Below, in pieces: positions 56,195-64,000 of a DNA stretch of 64,000 nt (the first letter of the stretch is position 1; every line of letters begins with the position of its first letter). The stretch is from Bacteroides finegoldii DSM 17565 (lineage in GTDB: Bacteria > Bacteroidota > Bacteroidia > Bacteroidales > Bacteroidaceae). The stretch is from positions 100,692 through 164,691 of the forward strand of contig NZ_GG688322.1 in the NCBI RefSeq assembly GCF_000156195.1, given 5' to 3'. The notes beneath the pieces are model-generated. The model saw nothing but the letters and a program-made list of their open reading frames with translations, was not told the origin of the DNA and did no database searches. The position numbers and the translations under genes were made by a program.

Positions 56195-56785
56195 ATGATC
56201 ATTAGCAAAAATGACGATCAAAATCTTCTGCCAACAACTGTGATTGGCAGAAGCGTAGCATGCTCAAAACGCTGGCTAGTGGCGGTTGTACGCATATATC
56301 ACGAGAAAAAAACGAGTGAGCGACTAACGAAAATGGGGATTGAAAATTTCCTTCCTATTCAACAAGAGGTTCATAAATGGAGTGATCGTCGTAAAGTGGT
56401 AGATCGCGTTTTACTTCCGATGATGATTTTTGTCCATGTCGACCCTCAAGAACAAAAAGAGGTGTTGACGCTGTCCGCTATCAGCCGCTATATGGTACTG
56501 CGTGGGGAAAGTACTCCAGCTGTTATTCCTGACCAACAAATGTTGCGATTCAAATTTATGCTCGATTATTCGGATGAAACGATCAGTATGAGCACATCGC
56601 CGTTGGCACCGGGAGAAAAGGTACGGGTGATAAAAGGACCTTTGGCAGGTTTGGAAGGAGAGTTGGTAAATGTGGACGGCAAGTCTAAAGTTGCTGTTCG
56701 ATTGACAATGTTGGGGTGTGCATGTGTAGATATACCGGTGGGATGTGTAGAGCCGGTATCTGAAAATGGGGATTTACGTGAGTGA
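56195..56785 (+). CDS. UpxY-type capsule transcription antitermination factor
   Basis: The 196-residue protein is a NusG-like specialised elongation factor of the UpxY group, which in Bacteroides travels with RNA polymerase and allows readthrough of its own capsule operon. The NGN domain covers about residues 25-125 (WLVAVVRIYHEKKTSERLTKMGIENFLPIQQEVHKWSDRRKVVDRVLLPMMIFV), and a KOW-like motif follows at about 145-175 (PGEKVRVIKGPLAGLEGELVNVDGKSKVAVRLTMLG). It is the first gene of the capsule locus. The companion UpxZ gene, which usually comes next, is not seen. Confidence 0.92.
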   Translation: MIISKNDDQNLLPTTVIGRSVACSKRWLVAVVRIYHEKKTSERLTKMGIENFLPIQQEVHKWSDRRKVVDRVLLPMMIFVHVDPQEQKEVLTLSAISRYMVLRGESTPAVIPDQQMLRFKFMLDYSDETISMSTSPLAPGEKVRVIKGPLAGLEGELVNVDGKSKVAVRLTMLGCACVDIPVGCVEPVSENGDLRE

Positions 56786-57114
56786 GTAATCAATCTATTT
56801 TATAGGGGGTAGTGGGGGATTTTACTGCAAAAATAGTAATGAAAGTCTGTAAAATAGCAGACAGTCTATCTGACATCGGTAACAAGACAGTGGGTATATT
56901 TATCGATGATCTCTCTCAAAAAATAAAAATCCATAACAGTATTATGAATTGTATCTTGTAAAAGATATAGTGTGGAAATATATGTGTATATCGAAAGATG
57001 AAAGAATCTTGGTGTGGTGACACTCACATTGAAATCCTGCTCATTGCCTTTGTGCTGATATAATCAATCAGATAAATCAAATTTCGAAATATTATTTTAT
57101 TCATTTATACTATA
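56786..57114 (+). other. 329-base gap after upxY, no gene supported
   Basis: The gap between upxY and the capD-like gene has no credible gene. A 40-codon ATG frame at 56839-56961 has no recognisable family. No UpxZ-like sequence was found. The region may hold leader RNA on which UpxY acts. Confidence 0.5.
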
Positions 57115-59043
57115 ATGGAAAAGACATTGAAAGGCATAGTGCAATATGCCCGCAAAAATTATTTCAGTTATTGGTCTATTTTAGGTATTGACACGGCAAT
57201 TTCTGTATTATGTTCATTGGTTGCTTATGCGGTAATTCATTATATGGCGCATGTTCCAATGACCGACTGGATGCTTTGTAAATTTGCTTGCGTTTCTTTG
57301 GTGGCAAGTGTTGCTGGCTCTTTATTATTCCATACTTATCGTAATACGATTCGTTTTTCACAGGCACGTGAACTTTGGCGTATCATGTGTGCTGTATTAT
57401 TTAAAATAGCTTGTTTGGCAATCGTTTCTTTCGGATTTATATATGAGACCCAATTGCCATATAATTATAAAATATCTTATCTTCTATTTGACGGTTTGTT
57501 GACCTTAGTGACTTTGACAACTTTCCGTGTATCATTGATAATCATCTATGATTTCTTATTGGATTGGGTGAATAAAAAGAACACCCGTATTCTTATTTAT
57601 GGTACTAATGAAGAGAGTGTAGCCCTGAAGTTACGTCTTAGGGATAGTGCACATTATAAGGCAGCCGGTTTTTATGTATATGGTAAAAATAACAGCCGAC
57701 GCCGATTGGCAGATCTTCCCGTTTATTACTTTGAAAATGAATCGGATGTTGATTATATCATGCGGAAGCGCGGAATTAAGGGGATTCTGTTTGCCCGTTA
57801 TGAAGATACCCGTCTGGAAGAAAAACGCCTTCTGGAATATTGTAAAAATAATGAACTTAAAACATTGATAGCTCCTACTATCAGTGAGGCGGATTCTGAT
57901 GGAAAATTTCATCAGTGGGTACGTCCTATTAAGATTGAGGATTTGCTGGGCCGTGCCGAAATTAATATCAACCTTCGTCAAGTTGCAGAAGAATTCAGGG
58001 GAAAAGTGGTGTTGGTGACTGGTGCGGCAGGCAGTATTGGTAGTGAACTTTGCCGTCAATTAGTGCAGATGGGAATTCAGAAACTTATCATGTTCGACTC
58101 TGCAGAAACACCTCTGCATAATGTCCGTCTTGAGTTTGAGAAAAAATATCCGAATATTGATTTTGTTCCGGTGATTGGTGATGTGCGTGTGAAGGAACGT
58201 GTTCGTATGGTATTCGAATTGTATCATCCTCAAATCGTCTTTCACGCTGCTGCTTACAAACATGTACCATTGATGGAAGAAAATCCTTGTGAGGCTGTGC
58301 TTGTCAATGTGACCGGTTCTCGTCAGGTGGCTGACATGGCTGTGGAATATGATGCAGAAAAAATGATTATGGTGTCTACGGATAAAGCTGTAAATCCTAC
58401 TAATGTAATGGGTTGTTCCAAACGTTTGGCAGAAATCTATGTTCAAAGTCTGGGATGTGCTATCCGTGAAGGAAAAGTGAAAGGTCATACAAAATTTATC
58501 ACGACACGCTTTGGTAATGTATTGGGTAGTAACGGTTCTGTTATTCCTCGTTTTAAAGAACAGATAGAGAATGGTGGTCCAGTCACTGTTACTCACCCCG
58601 ATATTATCCGTTTCTTCATGACTATTCCCGAAGCTTGCCGTCTGGTAATGGAAGCCGCTACCATGGGTGAGGGCAATGAAATCTTTGTCTTTGAGATGGG
58701 AAAAGCGGTCAAGATCGTTGATCTGGCGACTCGTATGATCGAATTGGCTGGCTATCGTCCAGGTGAAGACATAAAAATAGAATTCACAGGATTACGTCCG
58801 GGTGAGAAGCTTTATGAAGAGGTATTGAGCGATAAAGAAAATACAATCCCGACAGAGAATAAGAAAATCATGATCGCTAAAGTTCGTCGGTATGAATATG
58901 CTGATATTCTTGATACTTATGCAGAGTTTGAAAGGTTGTCGCGTGCTGTAAAGATCATGGATACCGTGCGGTTGATGAAGAAAATAGTTCCGGAGTTCAA
59001 ATCAAAAAATTCTCCGCGATTTGAAGTACTGGATAAAGAATAA
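57115..59043 (+). CDS. CapD/FlaA1-type nucleoside-diphosphate-sugar epimerase/dehydratase
   Basis: This 642-residue protein belongs to the membrane-bound short-chain dehydrogenase family that modifies UDP-GlcNAc or similar sugars for capsule synthesis (4,6-dehydratase or epimerase). Four hydrophobic helices (about 15-150) precede a small nucleotide-binding region and the Rossmann domain starting with VTGAAGSIGSELCRQ near residue 304. STDKAVNPTNVMGCSKRLAE gives the S-x-M-x-x-x-K-type catalytic segment in which the tyrosine is replaced by methionine (MGCSK), as in the CapD/PglF group. It is the first enzyme gene of the capsule locus; the sugar product is inferred. Confidence 0.92.
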   Translation: MEKTLKGIVQYARKNYFSYWSILGIDTAISVLCSLVAYAVIHYMAHVPMTDWMLCKFACVSLVASVAGSLLFHTYRNTIRFSQARELWRIMCAVLFKIACLAIVSFGFIYETQLPYNYKISYLLFDGLLTLVTLTTFRVSLIIIYDFLLDWVNKKNTRILIYGTNEESVALKLRLRDSAHYKAAGFYVYGKNNSRRRLADLPVYYFENESDVDYIMRKRGIKGILFARYEDTRLEEKRLLEYCKNNELKTLIAPTISEADSDGKFHQWVRPIKIEDLLGRAEININLRQVAEEFRGKVVLVTGAAGSIGSELCRQLVQMGIQKLIMFDSAETPLHNVRLEFEKKYPNIDFVPVIGDVRVKERVRMVFELYHPQIVFHAAAYKHVPLMEENPCEAVLVNVTGSRQVADMAVEYDAEKMIMVSTDKAVNPTNVMGCSKRLAEIYVQSLGCAIREGKVKGHTKFITTRFGNVLGSNGSVIPRFKEQIENGGPVTVTHPDIIRFFMTIPEACRLVMEAATMGEGNEIFVFEMGKAVKIVDLATRMIELAGYRPGEDIKIEFTGLRPGEKLYEEVLSDKENTIPTENKKIMIAKVRRYEYADILDTYAEFERLSRAVKIMDTVRLMKKIVPEFKSKNSPRFEVLDKE

Positions 59044-59090
59044 ATAGGAAATAATCAACAAAAGATTCTATAAATAAATTATCATTTAAT

Positions 59091-59921
59091 ATGAATAAAT
59101 CATTGCGCACGCATTTGAATGTACGAAGCTTGTATGAAAGTCTGTTTTCTTGCCTGATAGCGGCATTTCTGCTTGCTTCCTGTCAGTCTTATAAGAAAGT
59201 ACCTTATTTGCAGGATGCGGGAGTTGTAAAGGATATCAATCAACAGGAAAATTTATATGATGCCAAGATAATGCCTAAAGACTTACTTACTATCGTGGTG
59301 TCGTGTACTAGTCCGGAGTTGGCTATGCCATTCAATTTGACAGTAGCCGGACCTAATAATATTAGTGCTAATAATTATGTAACATCCCAACCTTCTTTGC
59401 AGACTTATTTGGTCAGCAACGAAGGCACGGTAGATTTCCCAGTATTGGGAGAATTGAAGATTGGTGGTCTGACCAAGAAGGAGGCCGAGCAGTTGATTGT
59501 CGAAAAACTGAAACCTTACATCAAGGAGACTCCGATCGTCACCGTGCGTATGGTTAATTACAAGATTTCCGTATTGGGAGAAGTAGCCCGTCCGGGTACG
59601 TTTACCATCAGTAACGAGAAGGTAAACCTGTTAGAAGCCTTGGCTATGGCGGGGGATATGACGGTCTGGGGCGTCCGTGACAATGTCAAACTGATTCGTG
59701 AGGGTGCTGATGGCAAACAGGAAATTGTGACATTGGATTTAAACAAGGCGGAGACAATTCTTTCTCCTTATTATTGGTTACAGCAGAATGATATAGTTTA
59801 TGTGACTCCTAATAAAGCAAAAGCCCGTAATTCCGATATAGGTAACAGTACCAGCTTGTGGTTCTCCGCTACTTCTATTCTGGTATCATTGGCAAGTTTA
59901 TTAGTAACAATCTTCAAATAG
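59091..59921 (+). CDS. Wza-like polysaccharide export lipoprotein
   Basis: The 276-residue protein resembles the outer-membrane polysaccharide export channel Wza. The signal ends in the lipobox LLASC. A polysaccharide biosynthesis/export domain (PNYL-like DAKIMPKDLLTIVVSCTSPELA, about 48-150) is followed by a SLBB domain (VSVLGEVARPGTFTISNEKVNLLEALAMAGDMTVWGVRDNVKLIREG, about 162-215). A C-terminal membrane helix (about 252-274) suggests the export-channel helix. It starts 47 bases after the CapD-like gene and is directly followed by the Wzc-like gene, as usual. Confidence 0.93.
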   Translation: MNKSLRTHLNVRSLYESLFSCLIAAFLLASCQSYKKVPYLQDAGVVKDINQQENLYDAKIMPKDLLTIVVSCTSPELAMPFNLTVAGPNNISANNYVTSQPSLQTYLVSNEGTVDFPVLGELKIGGLTKKEAEQLIVEKLKPYIKETPIVTVRMVNYKISVLGEVARPGTFTISNEKVNLLEALAMAGDMTVWGVRDNVKLIREGADGKQEIVTLDLNKAETILSPYYWLQQNDIVYVTPNKAKARNSDIGNSTSLWFSATSILVSLASLLVTIFK

Positions 59922-59931
59922 TAATATAGAT

Positions 59932-62358
59932 ATGATTGAGGAAAAAAGAGAGAACCGGGGTGAGCAACCGGAAGAGCAGGTGAACATTCAGGAAATCCTC
60001 TTCCGTTACCTGATCCACTGGCCCTGGTTTGTGGTTTCTGTAATAATATGTATCGCCTGCGCATGGGGTTACCTGCGTCTGGCCACTCCTGTCTATAATA
60101 TATCCGCTACAGTCTTGATCAAGGATGACAAGAAAGGCGGTGGTGCGAGCATGTCCTCCGAACTGGAAAAGATGGGGCTGGACGGCTTCGTTTCCTCGTC
60201 GAACAACGTAGACAATGAAATCGAGGTGCTGAAATCAAAGTCTCTTGCCCGTGAAGTGGTCAACAATTTGGGACTGTTTGTGACTTATAAGGATGAAGAT
60301 GAGTTTCCTAATAGGGAACTTTACCGTACCTCGCCCGTAGTGGTGAGCTTGACTCCACAAGAGGCGGAAAAACTGTCTGCACCAATGGAAGTGGAGATGA
60401 CTTTATTTCCCAATGGTGGGATGGATGTATTGATAACAGTGAAAGACAAAGAGTATCGGAAACAATTCGATAAATTACCTGCTGTTTTTCCGACCGATGA
60501 GGGGACGGTCGCCTTTTTTGAAAGCAAGGATACATTGGCGGTTAATCAGGCTAAGGAGGAAAGTAAAGAGCGTCATATAAAAGCTTTTATAAACCGGCCG
60601 ATGTCTGTGGCCAAAGGATATATCCAGTCCTTGTCGATAGCCCCTACATCAAAAACCACTTCTGTAGCTGTTCTTTCGTTGAAGAACTCAAATACCCGGC
60701 GTGGCAGGGACTTCATCAACAAACTCCTTGAGATGTACAATATCAATGCCAATAATGACAAGAATGAGGTAGCCCAGAAAACCGCAGAATTCATCGACGA
60801 CCGTATCGGCATTATTTCCAAGGAACTTGGAAGTACCGAACAAGACTTGGAGAATTTCAAGCGTAGCGCCGGAATTACAGATTTGAGCAGTGAGGCTCAA
60901 ATAGCCTTAACCGGTAATGCTGAATATGAAAAGAAGCGTGTGGAAAACCAGACTCAAATCAATTTGGTGATGGATTTGCAACGCTATATGCAAGGTAATG
61001 AATATGAGGTCTTACCAAGTAATATTGGATTACAGGATGCGGCATCAGCTGGTGCAATAGACAGATATAATGAAATGTTGGTTGAAAGAAAGCGTTTGCT
61101 CCGTACATCAACCGAGAATAATCCGACGATCATAAATTTGGATACTAGTATCCGTGCGATGCGGAGCAATGTACAGGCTACGCTGGATGCTACATTGAAA
61201 GGATTGCAGATAACCAAAGAAGGCCTTGCCCGTGAGGCGAACCGCTATTCCCGTCGCATTAATGACGCTCCGACCCAGGAACGTCAGTTCGTAAGTATCG
61301 CCCGGCAGCAGGAAATTAAGGTCGGCCTTTATTTGATGTTACTTCAAAAACGTGAAGAGAATGCCATCACTTTGGCAGCTACAGCAAATAATGCCAAGAT
61401 TATTGATGAAGCGTTAGCGGACGACAATCCGGTTTCTCCTAAGAGGATGATGGTCTATCTTGCCGCCTTGGTGTTAGGAGTAGGATTTCCGGTAGGTATT
61501 ATTTATCTGATTGGATTGACCAAATTCAAGATTGAGGGCCGTGCTGATGTTGAAAAACTAACTTCTCTTCCTGTTATTGGCGATATCCCGTTGGCGGATG
61601 AAAAGTCCGGTTCTATAGCTGTATTTGAGAATCATAATAACCTGATGAGTGAGACATTCCGTAATGTACGTACCAATCTTCAGTTTATGCTTGAAAATGG
61701 CAAGAATGTGATTCTGGTGACATCTACCATCAGTGGTGAAGGTAAGTCTTTCGTATCATCCAATTTGGCCATCAGTCTTTCTTTATTAGGTAAAAAAGTT
61801 GTGATAGTTGGTCTTGACATTCGCAAGCCTGGCTTGAATAAGGTTTTTAATATTTCCCAAAAGGAACATGGTATTACCCAGTTTCTGACCAATCCGACAA
61901 AAAATCTGATGGATTTGGTACAGCCTTCCAGTATAAACAAGAATCTGTTTATTCTTCCGGGCGGATCAGTTCCTCCCAATCCAACGGAATTATTGGCCCG
62001 TGACGGCTTGGAAAAAGCTATCGAAACGTTGAAGGCTAATTTTGACTATGTGATTCTGGATACTGCCCCCGTGGGTATGGTAACTGATACCTTGCTGATA
62101 GGGCGTACTGCTGATTTGTCGGTATACGTATGCCGTGCCGATTATACCCGTAAGGCAGAGTTTACTTTGATTAATGAGCTTTCTGAAAACAACAAATTGC
62201 CTAACCTCTGTATCGCCATTAACGGCTTGGATCTTCAGAAAAAGAAGTACGGCTATTATTATGGTTATGGTAAATACGGCAAGTATTATGGCTATGGCAA
62301 GCGTTACGGTTATGGCTATGGTTATGGAGAGCAGCATACAAGTCGGGAGGGTAAATAA
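59932..62358 (+). CDS. Wzc-like polysaccharide co-polymerase and tyrosine kinase
   Basis: The 808-residue protein combines a chain-length-determinant domain with a BY-type tyrosine kinase, setting chain length and driving export. Two membrane helices (about 28-50 and 502-525) flank a periplasmic Wzz domain with long coiled coils. The kinase has Walker A TSTISGEGKSFVSSNLAISL, Walker A' VVIVGLDIRKPGL and Walker B YVILDTAPVG. The tail after about residue 770 is a run of tyrosine-glycine pairs (KYGYYYGYGKYGKYYGYG and on), the phosphorylated tyrosine cluster of the family. It starts ten bases after the Wza-like gene. Confidence 0.95.
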   Translation: MIEEKRENRGEQPEEQVNIQEILFRYLIHWPWFVVSVIICIACAWGYLRLATPVYNISATVLIKDDKKGGGASMSSELEKMGLDGFVSSSNNVDNEIEVLKSKSLAREVVNNLGLFVTYKDEDEFPNRELYRTSPVVVSLTPQEAEKLSAPMEVEMTLFPNGGMDVLITVKDKEYRKQFDKLPAVFPTDEGTVAFFESKDTLAVNQAKEESKERHIKAFINRPMSVAKGYIQSLSIAPTSKTTSVAVLSLKNSNTRRGRDFINKLLEMYNINANNDKNEVAQKTAEFIDDRIGIISKELGSTEQDLENFKRSAGITDLSSEAQIALTGNAEYEKKRVENQTQINLVMDLQRYMQGNEYEVLPSNIGLQDAASAGAIDRYNEMLVERKRLLRTSTENNPTIINLDTSIRAMRSNVQATLDATLKGLQITKEGLAREANRYSRRINDAPTQERQFVSIARQQEIKVGLYLMLLQKREENAITLAATANNAKIIDEALADDNPVSPKRMMVYLAALVLGVGFPVGIIYLIGLTKFKIEGRADVEKLTSLPVIGDIPLADEKSGSIAVFENHNNLMSETFRNVRTNLQFMLENGKNVILVTSTISGEGKSFVSSNLAISLSLLGKKVVIVGLDIRKPGLNKVFNISQKEHGITQFLTNPTKNLMDLVQPSSINKNLFILPGGSVPPNPTELLARDGLEKAIETLKANFDYVILDTAPVGMVTDTLLIGRTADLSVYVCRADYTRKAEFTLINELSENNKLPNLCIAINGLDLQKKKYGYYYGYGKYGKYYGYGKRYGYGYGYGEQHTSREGK

Positions 62359-62390
62359 ACTGCTATTGATAAAACCAAATCAAACATAAT

Positions 62391-63713
62391 ATGCGTGATT
62401 TCAAAGAGATTCGGGTCGCAGTAGCCGGAACTGGCTATGTGGGACTGAGCATAGCGACACTGCTATCACAACATCATCATGTAACTGCCGTGGATGTAAT
62501 CCCGGAAAAGGTGGAGAAACTGAACAACAAGGTTTCCCCTATCCAGGATGATTATATCGAGAAGTATCTGGCTGAAAAGCCGCTTGATCTTGTTGCCACT
62601 TTGGACGGGAGGTTAGCCTATGCTGACGCCGACTTTGTGGTAATAGCCGCTCCTACAAACTACGACCCTGTGAAGAATTACTTCGATACGAGTCGTGTGG
62701 AGGAAGTTATCGATCTTGTGCTTGAAGTGAATCCCGATGCCGTAATGGTCATCAAATCGACAATTCCGGTGGGCTATACCCGTAACCTTTATGTAAAATA
62801 TGCCCAGAAGGGAGTAAAGAAGTTCAACCTGCTGTTCTCACCGGAGTTCCTTCGTGAAAGCAAGGCCCTTTATGACAATCTCTATCCGAGCCGTATCATT
62901 GTAGGTTATCCGAAGATCATCGACCGTCCGGAGTTTGCGGAAGAAAATGAGGCGATCCGTTCCGTCACGGATGTCACTATGTTGGAGGAAGCAGCTAAAA
63001 TATTTGCCGCCCTTTTGCAGGAAGGGGCTATCAAGGAAAATATTGATACACTCTTCATGGGTATGAAAGAGGCTGAAGCAGTCAAGCTCTTCGCCAACAC
63101 CTACCTGGCTCTCCGTGTCAGCTATTTCAATGAACTTGACACATACGCTGAAATGAAAGGATTGGATAGTAAAGCCATCATTGAGGGCGTAGGTCTTGAT
63201 CCCCGTATCGGGACACATTATAACAATCCCTCATTCGGTTATGGCGGTTATTGCCTGCCGAAAGATACCAAGCAACTCCTTGCCAACTATCAGGATGTAC
63301 CCCAGAATATGATAACTGCTATTGTAGAGAGTAATCGTACTCGAAAAGATTATATAGCCGATTCCATTCTTCGCAAGGCAGGGTGGTACGATTATAATTC
63401 ACACAATCAGTACGATGGTCAAAAGGAGTCTGTCACTATAGGAGTGTATCGTTTGACCATGAAGGCTAATTCGGATAATTTTCGACAGAGCGCTATTCAG
63501 GGTATTATGAAGCGTATAAAGGCTAAAGGGGCAGAAGTCATTATCTACGAACCTACACTTAGTAACGGGGAAAACTTTTTTGGTTCCAAAGTCGTTAATG
63601 ATCTTACTCGTTTTAAAGAATTAAGCAAGGCCATTATTGCTAATCGTTTTGATGAGTGTTTAAGTGATGTAGAAAAGAAAGTGTATACACGCGATATTTT
63701 CGGTAGAGATTAA
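62391..63713 (+). CDS. ugd: UDP-glucose 6-dehydrogenase
   Basis: The 440-residue enzyme oxidises UDP-glucose to UDP-glucuronate with NAD, providing an acidic sugar for the capsule. The NAD-binding motif AGTGYVGLS lies at residues 12-20. [24 protein letters not shown] is the family-typical substrate region, and the catalytic cysteine sits in [14 protein letters not shown]. The short Ugd form of E. coli has 388 residues; the extra length here is in the C-terminal part. A UDP-N-acetylmannosamine dehydrogenase is possible but less likely by motif. It starts 32 bases after the Wzc-like gene and ends the genes seen. Confidence 0.93.
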   Translation: MRDFKEIRVAVAGTGYVGLSIATLLSQHHHVTAVDVIPEKVEKLNNKVSPIQDDYIEKYLAEKPLDLVATLDGRLAYADADFVVIAAPTNYDPVKNYFDTSRVEEVIDLVLEVNPDAVMVIKSTIPVGYTRNLYVKYAQKGVKKFNLLFSPEFLRESKALYDNLYPSRIIVGYPKIIDRPEFAEENEAIRSVTDVTMLEEAAKIFAALLQEGAIKENIDTLFMGMKEAEAVKLFANTYLALRVSYFNELDTYAEMKGLDSKAIIEGVGLDPRIGTHYNNPSFGYGGYCLPKDTKQLLANYQDVPQNMITAIVESNRTRKDYIADSILRKAGWYDYNSHNQYDGQKESVTIGVYRLTMKANSDNFRQSAIQGIMKRIKAKGAEVIIYEPTLSNGENFFGSKVVNDLTRFKELSKAIIANRFDECLSDVEKKVYTRDIFGRD

Positions 63714-64000
63714 AATAGTTTTTTCAATCAAAATTTATTTGGCTGCTCCTTTTTAATATATTTTGTCAGTACTCAAATTTGACCTTAGATTAAAAGAAAC
63801 ATTTTTGTTGCAAGTTTAAAATATGTAAGCAATGTAATGTGTTGGATTTTATTTTAAGTACAAATTTGAAGTGGGGTTTGTGAAGAATCTTTTCAAGCAT
63901 TTGGAGACTTAACACTATATCCAAAGGATATTTAATGGGGGGTGTGTCTTTGCTAACATGAACTTATAATTTTTTTTAGCTGCAAGCTAATATTAAACGT
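63714..64000. other. Non-coding end of the window
   Basis: The last 287 bases, after the UDP-glucose dehydrogenase stop, contain no gene I can support. The stretch is AT-rich; near the end there is GTCTTTG (not a full TAnnTTTG) and a small palindrome AGCTGCAAGCT. The capsule locus presumably continues beyond. Confidence 0.5.

Noticed and set aside
56839..56961. A 40-codon frame between upxY and the CapD-like gene as a missing upxZ
   Set aside because: It is far too short for UpxZ (about 160 residues) and has none of its features.

Overview
The window is chromosomal DNA of a Bacteroides species, most like the B. thetaiotaomicron / B. ovatus group. The grounds are Bacteroides-type promoters (a TAnnTTTG box near -7 before many genes), an UpxY-headed capsule locus, a typical protein complement (BamD with an atypical omega subunit, DUF4293, DUF3078, a LysM protein, S9 peptidase lipoproteins) and a gene order I remember from B. 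thetaiotaomicron. I could not run a database search. No tRNA, rRNA, CRISPR array, transposase or integrase was seen.

Layout. (1) 1-1.2 kb: the end of a thioredoxin-fold gene, a 22-bp-periodic repeat and a glycerophosphodiesterase. (2) 1.4-18 kb: a cluster of glutamine-using amidotransferases. asnB, gltD and gltB are on the minus strand; glmS, a purF-type gene, carA and carB diverge from them on the plus strand. Nearly every same-strand junction here carries a long inverted repeat, and carA has one inside its reading frame. (3) 18-27 kb: a mannose-1-phosphate guanylyltransferase gene, a HigBA-type toxin-antitoxin cassette between perfect 63-bp direct repeats, an AraC-family regulator, and a divergent five-gene efflux operon (TolC, HlyD, a double ATPase and two ABC-2 permeases). 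(4) 27-41 kb: Hsp20, an AlaX-like editing protein, an SGNH hydrolase between two near-identical small RNA-like units, uvrB, a phenylacetate-CoA ligase with a frameshifted ACT gene, the bamD-omega-DUF4293 operon, a frameshifted outer-membrane barrel gene, a LysM/receptor protein and uvrA. (5) 41-54 kb: YbaK deacylase, a POT peptide transporter, an acetyltransferase, a PadR-PspC pair, a metallo-hydrolase with a flavin-reductase-like protein, an S9 peptidase, a MATE pump, yidC and a frameshifted pyrG. (6) 54.6-64 kb: a DUF3078 protein, then the start of a capsule locus (upxY, a CapD-type epimerase/dehydratase, Wza- and Wzc-like export proteins, UDP-glucose dehydrogenase) that continues past the right edge.

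How the genes fit together. Region 2 moves glutamine nitrogen into asparagine, glutamate, glucosamine-6-phosphate, purines and carbamoyl phosphate; pyrG in region 5 is a further glutamine enzyme. ManC and the capsule genes supply and use sugar nucleotides. The AraC gene probably controls the efflux operon, and PadR probably controls itself and the PspC protein through a dyad at its own promoter.

Most notable are the long-arm inverted repeats of the amidotransferase cluster, including one translated inside carA; two 22-bp-phased repeat arrays; the cassette between 63-bp repeats; and the duplicated promoter-RNA-terminator units around the SGNH gene. Three genes (ACT protein, outer-membrane barrel, pyrG) each carry one single-base frameshift. 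One of these, pyrG, is a central gene, so read or assembly errors are a serious alternative to real mutation.
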